From: Massospora cicadina | Lineage: Eukaryota > Entomophthoromycota > Entomophthoromycetes > Entomophthorales > Entomophthoraceae | Length of the DNA stretch: 64,000 bases | Reading direction: 5' to 3' | NCBI GenBank assembly: GCA_022478985.1 | Contig: JAKSZP010017393.1 | Location: forward strand, 1-64,000 | Part shown: in pieces, positions 21,307 through 32,881 of the stretch | Layout of the letters: each line of letters opens with the position of its first letter | How positions within the stretch are numbered: position 1 is the first letter of the stretch | The notes under the pieces: generated by a model | Told to the model about the DNA's origin: nothing | Databases searched by the model: none | Seen by the model: only the letters and a program-made list of their open reading frames with translations | Made by a program: the position numbers and the translations under genes

Positions 21307-23095
21307 CACCTGTATACCACCAAAAATCTGGTTTAAAATTAACAACTATTCCAGAACCAAGGCTAGCCACTTTAAAGCAACAACTAACCAGTGCTTTGTC
21401 TCACCTCAAAAGGCTTGAGAACAATCCTCAAAAGGTCATTATGGGCTTTCCCCTATAATACTTAAACCTCCATTCAGAAACAAGTTCACACCTGGTGAGG
21501 GAACTATTGCATCCTTCCTTTATGTTTATGAATCTGCGATGGAAGGAGCGACAGACCTTCAAAAAACCAAGTTTATCCTTCACTGCTTGAGTTGGTATAA
21601 GTCCTGGTGAACGTCCTCTGGGCGTCGATTGGGCCATCCTTCCATTCCTAAGCAAGAAGGTACCAAAGAGGATGGCCATACCCCTCGTTACTCAGGGCGA
21701 TCTCGCTCATGTGGTAGATGAACGCTGGGTAATAGCCCTTCTGCTTTGGATCTAACTTCCTGTACCTGCACTCTCCTCAGCAGAACTGTTATGAGGAATC
21801 AGTGAAATCTGTGCTGTGATCGCTGAAATGGAATTGATTGCAATTAATTCAAGCGGCAATCAGCCCAATACTTGGATTTCAAATGGTCAAAAAGGTATGA
21901 GGACTGAGCTATCAGGCCAGAATGCCTGACAGTTGAAATTTGGTTTACATGATGATTGAAAAATCCCCCTCCCAAATCTGTCAGGCATCACCTCCAATGG
22001 GCAGCTTCCTGCCAGCAAATCTGGCGTTGCGCCTGATGCAATGCCACTGACTGCAACTCGGCCCACCGCCAAATTTAGCAATGTCAGTCCCCAGGAACTA
22101 ACCCGCCCATTTCCAAATAGTTCACCACTTAGGTTGAACTGAACGAAACTCGGCATGCCACTGAATTTTGCGATGTTGGTCCCCAGGGAACTAACCCGCC
22201 CATTCCCAAATAGTTCACCGCTTAGGTTGAACTTGCAGAACCCTATCCCAGCTTGTTTTCCCTCAAAATTGATGACTATTTAATCAGGCGCATTGCACTG
22301 AGAAAATTGTTGGTCGATTCTCCTTCTTTAAATCTTCCAATAAAAACAACTTCCCCCAAAATCCCATTTTTATCTGTTGAGAATTAAGCTCCCTCCCAGT
22401 TCCATATTCGTCATACCAGCAGCAGTGCCTCTGGCATTCTTGTTTGCCACTTGGATGCTCTGGCATCTGGGCTGGCAGGCCAATCTAATTCTTACTTGCT
22501 GTTCGCCTGACAGTCAGATGGCTCAGGGGATCATGGTTTCTCAAATGGCATCCCTTACCACCTGGGTGGAGCTTTTTGAAGCGCTGATTAATGATTTTGG
22601 TTTAAAGTAAAGTTTACAACAGCAAAAATAGGCCTTTGTGTGCCTTAGCCTACAAGAGGGCGAATCAATCCCCTCATTTGTTGAGCAATTCTATAGAAAA
22701 GCTCAACCTCTGTTACTGGCCAAAACGCTTCCTTTATATGATGCTATTGCTGCTATCGTGGCTATCTTGGCGTCCTATCCCTCTTTAGTAATGCATATCT
22801 CCACAGTTAAGAAACCTTCCAAATGTTAAGGGATATCAAAGAGGCACTACTAGAAGTGGTAGATTTTTATGAACCTGAACTTCTTCAAAGAGCTTCAAAG
22901 CGAGAATCAACTCTGACCCCTCCAGCCTCTACTATAGCTGTCTCCCACTGGAACCTTGCTTCTGCAGAGCTTCAAAGACAAAATACTCCTCACCCTTGTG
23001 AGGATAGCCAGAATATATTGGCAGCTATGGGGCAGCGCTACCCCCCAGCTTATGTTCAAGAGCTCAGCTGGTGAAGTCAGTTATCACTTTGCCTG
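21307..23095 (+). pseudogene. Ty3-II gag (capsid-type), interrupted by a solo LTR
   Basis: The N-terminal part reads LATLKQQLTSALSHLKRLE (about 21,363-21,420) and ends TKFILHCL before the solo LTR. After 22,513 it resumes with VGQMAQGIMVSQMASLTTWVE and LFEALINDFGLK, then CLSLQEGESIPSFVEQFYRK and SVKKP-type text to about 22,830, the normal arrangement of a Ty3 capsid (C.L.G.A..W ... W..F...L...F ... Q....S...Y...F). No CCHC knuckle is readable in the Ser/Pro-rich tail at 23,100-23,330. Two frames are needed. Confidence 0.7.
21596..22512 (+). mobile_element. Solo LTR of the Ty3-III family in Ty3-II gag
   Basis: 917 bp in the orientation opposite to the copy at 8,726: it starts TATAAGTCC (TG worn to TA) and ends GTTCGCCTGACA. 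It holds two 93-bp units of the array seen at 9,003-9,418. The flanks GTTGG and GTCAG match in 3 of 5 bases. Taking it out restores the gag text TKFILHCL to VGQMAQG. Confidence 0.85.
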
Positions 23096-23649
23096 GTCCT
23101 TTCTTGCTTAGCAGTCTACTAAGGTGAATAAAGTATCACATCGTTTTTAGCCGCTGCCTCAATCCCCCTCAGCCTCAACTCAAGCTGCCCCTAGTTTAAA
23201 GCCTGCAGTTCTAGGCAGACTAAGCCGGTCACTTCTAAGGCAAAAGTCAAAACCATTACACTTCCAACGCCTCCCCCAAAAGTTGGTACAGCTACTATGC
23301 TCCCTTCAAAAGTCAAAAAGGGTAGATGAGAGCGACAAAGCCCTCAAAGTGAGGAGATTAAGCCAGATTCTCAACCCACCCTTAGTAACTCATTGAGGTG
23401 CATTGACAATCAATCTGATGATGAATCTGAAGGGGGTGGTGAAGATGAAGGGTATTATGTTTTGGAAGCCCCAATGGAAGTGCAGGTTCTGGATAGGTTA
23501 AGGCCTGAAAGAATTGATATAGCTATGATACCATGACAAACCTATCTTTAACAGTTGTTGGGGTTTTCAGAGGTAAATAGCCTCTAGTAATGCTGACCAG
23601 CTTATTAGGACAGTGATCAAATCCACTCAGCAGGTTCATACCCTCCAAT

Positions 23650-24480
23650 GTATCAAAGACTAATACCCTGTGATGGCTCAACGCCTTGCCTCTGCTCTCC
23701 ATTTAAAAGAGGTTCTCGCCCTCCCCCTACTTTTGGCAACACAATATCTAAGGTAGAGGCTGTCATCAGTAAGGTGCACGTTCCAACCGTCCTTGATATG
23801 GATGCTCCAGTGAACGTGGTCTCATCAAAGCTCAACAATAAAATTAATTTGGTACCCGACCTGGACAATTCACACGAGTTTAAACTGCAGGGCCTAACAT
23901 TACGCGAGCTATTGGAGCCTACTCTTCTCTACCCATACAAATTGGAAAACTCCTACTAGCTGCCCCGCTGTGGCACTAATTGATAACGCATACTACCTAC
24001 TCATTGACACTCAATTCCTGATTGAGTATGACGGAATCATAAATATTTAAACAGGAAATTTATCTCCCTTTTAAAATTATGAAGTTCCCTAAGTCTTTAC
24101 AACTGATGAGAAGAAGAAAAAGGAATATACATGCATAATTGAGTATCCTTCATCCGCCCTGAACCTTAATTATACCACATTGGGCAGAAACACAAAAAAG
24201 CTGCCTGACCCCGTGGATGCTTCAGAGGGCATTCCATTGCATGCGTCAGAGGAGGTTGTAGTCAAAGCGGGTGAACAAAAGGTGATAGACACCAAAATTA
24301 CCATGCAAATGCCCCATAACGCCTCCCACACTTACCAAGCATTAAAGGAAAAAGTCCTTTAGAACCTCGGGTATTTCCAGGTACCCTAGGCCCTGCTTAT
24401 CAGCAACCTATTAATCTCCTGCTGGTGAAATCTTACTAACAAGGACATGGTTGTAAAGAAACATCAGGAGACTGAAAAAT
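23650..24480 (+). pseudogene. Ty3-II protease and protease-RT linker
   Basis: Protease: VPTVLDMDAPVNVVSSKL at about 23,787-23,840, where the usual DTGA active site has become DMDA. The end of the protease is seen in LLIDTQFLIEYDGIINI at about 24,000-24,050. The linker reads LHASEEVVVKAGEQKVIDTK and ITMQMPHNASHTY (about 24,235-24,335), then PGTLGPAYQQPINLLLVKSY in a shifted frame. This region between protease and RT is present in many Ty3 elements and looks dUTPase-like. Stops and shifts make it inactive. Confidence 0.65.
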
Positions 24481-24776
24481 CCCTGTTGACTCCAATTAAG
24501 GACATCCACCAATTTTATTATATTCGGTCTATGCTAGATATGGGACTAACCACTGACCAAATGATATGCGCTTTATCCTACGTTCAGATTTCTGATGATC
24601 TAACCCCAACTGAGCTTAATAAAGTTCATTCCTTACTGGAGTCATATAGTGATATTTTATCCAAATCTGATACTGACTATGGGCATATGAAGGCTGGTGC
24701 CACACCATTGATAATGGGGATGCCGAGCCTATTTGATCCAAGCCTTATAAAAAATAAAAAGCTGAGGAGCTCCAGA

Positions 24777-25980
24777 TGAGGACGGAGCTTAAACAATTAC
24801 TGGACGCGGGGATATTGGTGCCTTCTCAAAGCCCTTGGTCATCTCCACTATTGCTCATAAAAAAGAAGAATGGTGGGCATTTTGCAGTTATGGACTAATG
24901 TAAGCTGAATAACCTCACCAAGAAGGACAACTACCCAATCCCGCGAATTGATGACGCTCTGGCCCAACTCTCTGGGGCCAAGTTAATTTCAGCCATGGAT
25001 TTGGCTAGCAGATATTGCCAGATGGACCTGTCTCCCAAGACCAGGAAAAGTGTGCGCTTAAGGCAGCAAGGGTCTCTTCCAATCTATCCAATTACTCTAA
25101 GGGTTGTGCAATGCGCCTGCATCTTTCCAGCGAGCCATGGACCACATCTTGCAGGATCTGAAGCTTAGTTGCGTGATTGTCTATCTAGATAATATCATCA
25201 TCTTCTCTCAAACATTCAATGAGCACCTTTCCCACTTAAAGGAAGTTTTATAACGCTTGCGGGCCTCTCACATTAAGCTGAAGCCCTCCAAATGTACATT
25301 CTTCAAAAAAAGTTGGATTTCCTGGGGCAAGCCATCTCCTCAGATGTGATCCAGCCTCTCCATGATAAGGTTGATGCGATATCCAAGATGCCTGCTCCCA
25401 AAACCCTCTGTGGTATTTAGGTATTTTTTTGCATGATGGGGTACTACCATCAATTCATCCCCAAATTCACTCAGCTCAGTGAGCCCCTCATACGGCTTTT
25501 ACAAAAAACACCCTTTTCCATTGGGGAGCGGAATAACAGGCTGCTTTTGAAACGCTAAAAAAGCTGCTGCAGCATCGACCAATCCTGCGCCACCATGACT
25601 ATAGTAAACCCTTTATGCTGTTAGTGCTTCATATTATGAAGTTGGAGATATCTTGGCTCAACTGGATGTGCATGGGGTAGATCACCCCGTTTCATATTTC
25701 AGAAAAATGCTCACTAAGGCAGAATGCAACTATAGCGCCACTAAGAAGGAATGCCTGGCCATCTTACTTGCAGTTAAATATTACCGCCCTTTCTTATATG
25801 GGACCTCATTTAAAGTGGTTGCTGACCACGCCTCTTTAAATTGGTTACAGAATGAAAATCCCATTGGGCGGTTGGCGCGATGGGCTTTGAAGCTTTAGCA
25901 CTATGATATGGCCATTGTACACTGAGCTGGGACGAGCCAAATTAATGTCAATGAGTTGACTCAGTTGCCCATCCTTCACT
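24777..25980 (+). pseudogene. Ty3-II reverse transcriptase and RNase H
   Basis: RT begins MRTELKQLLDAGILVPSQSP (24,777), then WSSPLLLIKKKNGGHFAVMD, YPIPRIDDALAQLSGAKLIS and AMDLASRYCQMDL with the first catalytic Asp, and SCVIVYLDNIIIFSQT with the YxDD box as YLDN at 25,182-25,193. RNase H follows: VDHPVSYFRKMLTKAECNYS, TKKECLAILLAVKYYRPFLY, VVADHASLNWLQNENPIGRL and NVNELTQLP (25,653-25,980). Frame changes occur near 25,060 and 25,600. It is the best-preserved pol in the Ty3-I/II stack. Confidence 0.88.
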
Positions 25981-26099
25981 TAGATAATAGTGAAGCAGAG
26001 CAGCCACATGATCTCTTAATGACCCCTAATGCTTAGGAGGATGAGTACTAACCAATCCAGAAGATGCTAGTTTGACATTCCCTTAACAAAAAGGTGGAT

Positions 26100-27965
26100 A
26101 ATGGGAATCTATACAAAAGAGAAGGGGTGAAATGGTTCACCCTACCCCCGACCCTCAGAGCGAGTACCTGTCATTATGGAGTCTCATGCCCTCCTAGGGC
26201 ATAGCAGAGTGCGGAAAATCTATTAGTGGGTAAAAGAACGCTACTATTGGGAGAAAATCATAGAGACCATCATAGAAGTCTTGGATAACTGTCTGACATG
26301 TAAAAAGGAATCCAGCTTCAAAACCAAGCATTAATATCAACCTACCACCCCTCAACAGACTTTCCACACAATAAGTCTTGATGTGGTTGGCCCTCTACCC
26401 CAAACTATGGGTTGAAATCGATATATATTGGTAGGGATTGATCACTTTACCAAATGGGTTGAGGTAGTGGCTATCCAGCTCAGATGGCAAAAGCCACAGC
26501 CACTTTCCTCCACCAGTATATCTTTGCTCGACATGGTTGCCCCTGTCAGACATTTGCCCTCTAAGCTGAAGAGGAAGAATATCTTGGGTCAAATTCAGCC
26601 TAAACAGTGAAATGTCAGCCATTTATGAGTTTGCAATGAACTGAAAAGTAATTTAAATAATGATAATAATGATATCAAGGATATCAGCCAAAAGCCCTGT
26701 CTGATTCTCAGTGGAACCCCATTAATTGGGGTAACACCATTTAGAAACCTGCATGGGCAACTAATGTAAAATCGAGCAGTCAGATTACTCTGACCACTTG
26801 ATGGACTGTGGGGCGACCATTGGAAGGCATGTCCACAACCACAATCAGGTCCTTTCAAGCACCTACTCAGGGACCACCCCCTTTTATAGGCTTGGCGGAG
26901 GTCCCGTGAGGTGAAAGTAATTCATTAAGAGGTGATTGTTGAAATACATCAAAATGTTGCCGCGTGGGTACATTCTGCCCTAAAACACCATCCCATATGT
27001 TGTTTTACCTAATAAGTAACTCAAATTTCCCAAGATTTGATAAGATAATATACCATATTTCCCAATTTGAAAATGCATCTAAGCTATTCCGAACCTATCC
27101 TCAAAATCCCCCCAACCTTTGCTAAAGTTTAAATACTGATTGGTAAGATATCAAAAGGGATTGTTTTTCTTTTAATACCCCACTCTTCTAATAAAACCTT
27201 ATAAAAGCCAAGTTTTTATTAGTATTTAATTTATAATTTAAACAACTTTTGTGGGATCCAGCGGTGTAAGCACCAGCGAGCACAAAGAGCTGGATTACTA
27301 CAGCCCCAGGTTTTGCTCTGTGATGGTGGTAAAAACTTCACCTCCTGAGTGGTGAAGATTCTCATGATTTAATGGGAATGTAACAGCTCTTTTCTGCCCC
27401 CTACAACCCTTCAACCAAAGGTACCATGGAAAGAGCCAATGGGACCCTTTTCTCTATATTATGGAAAATGGTCACTTTGGACCCCCTTCATTGGGATCAG
27501 TATTTACAAGTGCCCTCATGGCCTACCGTATCAGTTATCACCAGATCATTATGATGTCGCCTTTCCATGTGTTGTATGGATGGGAACCTGGGTTGCTAGA
27601 AATTATTAGCCAAAGACATTTTCACTGATAGGAAGGACCCATAGCAAGCAATGAAGAAGTTGGCTCAGCACATCATTCAGCTACAATATGAGGCGATGAC
27701 CAACTTGGCAAAGACTGTCATAAAAGAGGATAAAGCCACTAATGAGCTCCAGGCCCCTCTTACTTCCTTCCAAGTATCTGACTTGGTGCTTTACTATCAC
27801 AATTGTATCACCCCTAGAATGGAGAAACTTGGGTCCATTTGGGAAGGCCATTTTGTAGTCACTTACAAGAAAGGGGATGAGTATTCTATCAAATCCCTTG
27901 ATACCAGGGCTACCATCAATTGGGTACATGGCCGCTTCATATGGCATTATTCTTCCCCCACATTC
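26100..27965 (+). pseudogene. Ty3-II integrase, interrupted by a solo LTR
   Basis: Zinc-binding N-terminal domain: ESHALLGHSRVRKI (about 26,175) and LDNCLTCKKESSFK. Core domain: TISLDVVGPLPQTM (about 26,370-26,405), VGIDHFTKWVEVVA, then FARHG and, after the LTR at 26,544-27,302, PQVLLCDGGKNFTS with the second Asp region and ANGTLFSILWKMV (about 27,435-27,475). C-terminal domain: VSDLVLYYHNCITPRMEKLGS and WEGHFVVTYKKGDEYSIKSL to INWVHGRFIWHYSS at 27,950. No chromodomain follows; the polypurine tract comes directly after. Confidence 0.85.
26544..27302 (+). mobile_element. Solo LTR related to the Ty3-II LTR, TSD GCCCC
   Basis: 759 bp, TGTCAGACATTTG to GGATTACTACA. The flanks are a perfect GCCCC at 26,539-26,543 and 27,303-27,307, and the integrase text reads through once it is removed (FARHGCP to PQVLLCDGG). 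It is a diverged relative of the Ty3-II LTR: shared start, TTTTATAGGCTTG, GTTTAAATACTGA and the same length. It marks a later wave of the same family. Confidence 0.93.
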
Positions 27966-27978
27966 TTGAGGGGGGTGA
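27966..27978 (+). promoter_or_regulatory. Polypurine tract of Ty3-II
   Basis: GAGGGGGGTGA directly before the TG of the right LTR, the normal place for the plus-strand primer. Confidence 0.75.
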
Positions 27979-28738
27979 TGTCAGATATTTGACCTCCTGG
28001 ATTCAAGACAAAAATGTTTTGGGTCAAAATCGTCCAAAAAGTGGAAATGTCAGACATTTACAAGTCTGTAATAATGATAACAACGTTTTTAAACAATATA
28101 TAATAATGAAATCAGTTAAAAGACCCTGGCTGCTTCTTGGTGGAAACCCACAAATTGGGGTAACACTTTTAAAGGTACTAACGGGCAGAAAGCACCAAGT
28201 TGGAAAGTCAAATTTTTTCTGACCATGTGGGAAAACCTGGAGAGTCCATCAAAGGCTTCTTCCCATGTCCTGACTAGTTCACAACCAGCACCAAATTAGG
28301 GGACCACCCCTTTTATAGGCTTGTCGAGGTCCCCCAAGGAGCAATAAATTTCCTAAGGAAATTGACTGCAAATTTATTAAATCTTTACCCCATTGGTAAT
28401 AGTGCCAAAAATTAACTTCCCATCCATCATTCAGCCAAAGTGAAGCGAGTTTTCTGAACTTAGATAGGCTGAATTTTCATATTTCTTTATTCAGACTGTA
28501 CTAAGCTGATCCAAATTTACCATTAAATTCCCTTTGACCCTCAATAAATGTTTAAATACTGAACAGTCAGATATCAAGTGAGTTTGTTTTTTAATCCCTT
28601 GAGGCCATAATAAAACTATAAAAACACAAGTTTCTAGTTTTAATGTTTATTTGTTATTTTCATTAGTGGTTAAATCCCCCATATGTTGGAGTTTAAGCCT
28701 AATTAGCACCAGTAAGTTGAACATACTAAAATTCAACA
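27979..28738 (+). repeat. 3' LTR of Ty3-II
   Basis: 760 bp, TGTCAGATATTTGACC to AAAATTCAACA, the partner of 20,539-21,286. The two differ at many positions, so the insertion is not recent. Confidence 0.93.
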
Positions 28739-29190
28739 GATTGAAAATATTCTTTCATTCCACCATTTTCACTTATAATATATCTGATCATTAGGCTATG
28801 GGGCATTCCACGTTTGCATTATCTCATGGGAAGTAACTGGCGCTTCCATTAAATTATTATTCTTGTATAAACCAAAAATATATGACTACCTTTATATAAT
28901 TGAAAATGCTTTCTCAGACTCAAATTTGACTACAAAGCACTGCCTATTCTAATACGCTGGTTTGTAAAAGATGATCATGTGAGAGGAATAATGAATCTCA
29001 GTAGACTTTATCCTTCTCTACTGTAGGGAACTAGTTTTGTACTATGATAACCATGGATTTGGAATAACTGTTAAGTCGGATCACATATGGAGTGGGCCTT
29101 TTATGATGATCAAGAAGAAGTCCACAGATTCTTACATTATGAAATTTTGTTAAAAGTCACCTTACCAATTGGGTGCAAGCCATATTCTTA
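28739..29190 (+). pseudogene. Ty3-I integrase, rest of core and C-terminal domain
   Basis: Continues the text broken at 20,538: FTYNISDH..MGHSTFALSHG (the A-Y-N-x3-H-x3-G-x-S-P-F block, about 28,765-28,830) and, later, GPFMMIKKKSTDSYIMKF with SPYQLGASHILR (about 29,094-29,185), the usual beta-barrel C-terminal domain. Many stops. It shows that Ty3-II inserted here. Confidence 0.72.
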
Positions 29191-29291
29191 GAAATATATG
29201 AGCGGAGTCCTGAGTTAACGGACCCAAGTTCTCAATAAGTTAGTTGACCCCCTCACATATTAGAACCCTAGTGTTTAGTAAGTGGTGATAA

Positions 29292-29352
29292 TGTCATAAT
29301 TGGTTTGACCTACCATCTGATGCTAAAATTTTAATATAACTAACTTTATATT
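29292..29352 (+). repeat. 3' LTR of Ty3-I, first part
   Basis: TGTCATAATTGGTTTGACC and the following 40 bases match the start of the left LTR at 11,800. The preceding GTAAGTGGTGATAA is a worn polypurine tract. The LTR breaks off where the A-tail of element C/F begins and continues at 41,530. Confidence 0.75.
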
Positions 29353-29718
29353 TATATTTAATTTTTTTGAGGTTTGATGACCAGTGGACGGATATTACAA
29401 AGCAGAAAACTCCAAATTTACCAAACCAAAGACATGAATCAACTGCTCTAAATGAGCAGGGAGACACACAAAAGAGAAAACAACCAACCAGGTGGCACTG
29501 TGGCGAGCGCTTATCTTACTATGGTGGAAGGGGAGGGGGATCAGGCAGATCATCAGACTCAGCATTGGAGAGGCGGATCAATGCTGATAGCAAAGGAAGT
29601 GAAGCGTCCATGGGATGAAGGTCAAGGGAGAGCAGATAAAATGTTGAAACTGACAATTTGGGCCTGGAGCATAGCCTCTATAAGTTCAGCAACATGGTGT
29701 TCAGCTTGTATTTGGGTG

Positions 29719-30800
29719 TCAGGGATCTGGGCTACTTTTGCAATGTTGGCTATGGTGACTTGTGTGATGGGAAAAAATCTGCCATTGCAGCGACATTTTT
29801 GACAGCAGTGGTTGCAGCTTCAGTGTGGCGAGTGATTTTATCTTTTGCAATAGCAGGGAAATTGGGGAACCTGGTGGTATACAGCCCTTCTTTAAATTTA
29901 GTGACAGGTTTTGCCACAGCTTTGCGGATTTGGTGACTTTTGGGTGAGGCCACCGTGGCCTCAGCAAGATGCTAATCCCTTTGGTACGGGATAACATTTT
30001 GTTTGGGACATATTGTTTAGGAGGTAGTGGGGCATCAAAGTTTGAAATCAGATAAGGATCTAAATTAAACGGTTTAGCCATTGGTGGGACATTTTATCAG
30101 ATTTGGTCTCTTCATGTAACAAGTCCCAGGGGTTTTTGTTGACTTGGATTAATTCATTGATAGGTGGCTGTGGTTGGGTAAGTTTTGGGGTAGGAGAATT
30201 TTTGGAATGAATACGGGTTTAAGCCTGCTCCCTATTGGTTGGCATGGGTGTAAAATGGCTCGCTTGGGTTTAGGTTACTAGATTTTGCTGCTGATTCAAG
30301 TGCACATCCTGGGGGGTGGGGGCAGCCAAGAACCCCGCTTGAACGCTGTTGGTGTGGCCTCATGGGTGGAGTTGGCAGTGTTCAGTGGTTTTGAATTGTA
30401 TTGACATGCTTTTTTAGTATGGTCCAACTCATGGTAGAGGGGGCATTGTGTGACCATTGGTGATGCGAGCCCAAAAGAAATGTTCTGGTGAATATGTGAT
30501 ATATACACGTGATGGGATGTGCTAAGCTATGTTCAGCTGGAGGGGGGTAATGGTAGCTAATGCCTGAGGTGCCACAAGGTGCTCAGTACCACTTGAGACA
30601 ATGAATTGGAGGATGGGGTCTTTCTCATAAGTGGAAAGCCCTGACATCAACCACTTATATAGTGTTTGAGGGGGAAGGTGTGAGGTGAGGGTTGCAAAGG
30701 TCACCACAAGTATGTTATAATTTGAGAAATGTGTTTGGGTGGTGGTAATGGGGTATTTTTGTGTATTAGGGGGTTGCTGCTGCAGAGGCTGCGTCCTCTT
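29719..30800 (-). pseudogene. ORF1 protein of element C/F, C-terminal two thirds
   Basis: Reads NILVVTFATLTSHLPPQT (about 30,660-30,715), LYKWLMSGLSTYEKDPILQF, then a knuckle relic CPLYHELDHTKKAC at about 30,395-30,440 in which the second Cys is Tyr, and a basic helical C-terminal part ending at 29,719. Its order matches A and B. The N-terminal third is the F piece at 41,428-41,516. Confidence 0.7.
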
Positions 30801-31209
30801 TTTTATCTCTAGTGGTACACAACCCAAAAGGGGAGCCACCATAAATATTTTTGAGAATGAGCCAAACAAAGAAATTATTGTTAATAAAAAAAATTTAAAT
30901 TAAGCCTCTAAGTTGTCAGCCTAGGAAGCCATATCAGAAGGTGAGGAAGCTTTGTAGTTACTTTTGTCCAGTGCCTGCTTTGCTGGCGGACAATGGGGCA
31001 ACATAGGGTAGGGCATCAATGACATGTGGCATAAGGAGATATAATTGTGGGTTTTCTTCATTAATGAGGCCAGCGGTGTCCATCGCCACAATGTATTGGC
31101 AAGTTGATGCTCAGCAAAAGTGATGAGAGCAGGCACACAAGTGAAAGACTTTATGCGCTGGCAGGTTTGGGGATAATTGGTGTCAAACTGAGAAGATTTT
31201 GCCGCGTTA
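30801..31209 (-). mobile_element. ORF1-only element D1, short 5'-truncated copy
   Basis: About 410 bp holding the ORF1 C-terminus (NAAKSSQFDTNYPQTCQRIK to ASSPSDMAS, stop at 30,921) and the D/E-type 3' UTR (GGGTTGTGTACCACTAGAGA, A-tail). It is bounded by copies of one 19-bp target, GCAGAGGCTGCGTCCTCTT at 30,782-30,800 and ACAGTGGCTGCATACTCTT at 31,210-31,228 (plus strand). Confidence 0.7.
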
Positions 31210-31325
31210 ACAGTGGCTGCATACTCTTTTTTTAGCACTAGTGATGCTCAACCCAAAAGGGGGAGCCACAAAGCATCTTTATTTGCAAATGAGACAAATA
31301 AAGAGATTATTAGAAATAAAAATTC

Positions 31326-32881
31326 CTAATACAGCCTCATAGTTATCAGCCTAGGAAGCCATATCAGAAGGTGAGGAAGCTTTGGGAAACTTTTTTCCAA
31401 TGCCTGCTTTATCTGGAGGACCATGGCGGATGGCATAGGGGTTGGGGCACCAGCGACATGTGGCATAATGAGGTATAATTGGGGGTTTTCTTCATTAATG
31501 AGGTCGGTGGTGCCCATCACTTCAGTGTATTGAGCAAGTTAATGCTCAGCGAAAGTGATGAGAGCTGGCACACAAGTAAAAGACTTGATGCGCTGGCAGA
31601 TTTGGGGGTAATTTGGGTCGAAAAGAGAGGTTTTTTCTGCATTGATGCAGACACAGCTCGCACCAAAAGCGAGCTCCTCAAACCTCATATTTCACATCCT
31701 CATCAAAAATCATGGGGGAAATTTGGGATGGGAATACCCTCAACAAGGGGTTCCATCACCCCAGGAAGATGTTGGCAGAGGAGGGTATTGGCGGGAGCAG
31801 CTGCTGCTTCTACCACCGTTTTGTTTATATTTTTATAAGAAGGAAAAACGTTTTTAGATCGAAAATGGCAGGGATGTGAATTGGGAGGATTTACAAAAAT
31901 TTCTTCAAGGCAAAATTGGGATTAACATTGTAAGGCTGATCCATATCATCGATCCATTTGAGCACTTCAAATGGATTTAAATCAGCTAATTCCAGGCCAG
32001 CCACTGGAGTTGGTGCAGTGGAAAATCCTTATTGGCAATGAACAGTTGACCATGGCAGCTTGGCTAAACTGTCCAGCCCTCAGCTCAAGATTACATAATT
32101 CTACAATTTTTTTAAAAAAATAAATTTTGATGGCTTCTGCTTTGGAAGCAGTTCCAGAATTAGCCAAGGTATGTGGCGGGAGGATCTCGCCCCACTCAAA
32201 AAATTTGGGTGAGGTAGGAACCAGCATGGCTCCAGAAAGAGGAATTGCAGAAGCAGTGGAGGCAGAAGCCATGGGGCACTTGCACTTTAATGATCCAATT
32301 TGAAGAACAAGTGGCATATGGCGCAGCCATTTTTGAAACGCGCCCAAAAAGGGTGATCAGGTGCGTATCTGATCACTGCTTGGGGGGAATTGTGAGGTGG
32401 ATGTTGCAATGGAAAGGGCAGATCATCACAAAGGCATGAGGCCCTGCCAACTGACCTGCCCCATTGGGAACCATATACTGCAAGATGGGGTCTGCGCTGT
32501 AAATGGCCAAACCCTCCGTCAGTTTGTGACAAAGGCATTTGGGGAGAGAAATAACAGCAACCCAGTAAACTGGGCTACCAAAGTAGCCTCATCCAGGAGC
32601 CATGTGCTAACAGTGGAATCATAATATTTTTATAAATTATTGGCAGCTTAGATGCTGTCGCTGCATCTTCCTCAGATTAAAATCCAAGGTTATAATAGCC
32701 CTTAAAAAAGAAAAAGTCGATATATCCAGCAGGTTTAAAAACCACCATGGCCATCTCAATGATGGTCATGCTTGCATATGGGAAAAGATTCCCATATTTG
32801 ACCAAGAGGCCAAAACGCAGGTTGCTCTGAGGAAGCACCAAAGGGCTCTGGAGCACCGTCTGCGAGCTTGCAAGATGAATG
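31326..32881 (-). pseudogene. ORF1 protein of element D2
   Basis: Reads from about 32,790 downward: the conserved block before the knuckle (LFKG-type text at 32,700), GAGQLAGPHAFVMICPFHC, then a knuckle relic at about 32,285-32,325 (C-H-L-F-F-K-L-D-H-x4-C, second Cys lost), FEWGEILPPHTLA, and the C-terminus INEENPQLYLIMPHVAGAP to ASSPSDMAS with stop at 31,350 or just after. The N-terminus lies beyond the TRIM-like insertion at 35,099-35,300. Multiple frameshifts. Confidence 0.68.

Larger units (their letters stand above)
20539..28738 (+). mobile_element. Ty3-II, two-LTR Ty3/gypsy element nested in Ty3-I
   Basis: LTRs 20,539-21,286 and 27,979-28,738, PBS 21,289, gag, protease, RT, RNase H, integrase, polypurine tract before the right LTR. 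8.2 kb, of which about 1.7 kb are two solo LTRs (21,596-22,512 and 26,544-27,302). It sits in the integrase of Ty3-I: the left text ends DDLIKDIL and the right text resumes with FTYNISDH and HSTFALSHG, the next conserved block. The flanks GCTGG and GATTG match in 3 of 5 bases. Gene order is the standard Ty3 order. No chromodomain is seen at the integrase end. Confidence 0.9.
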
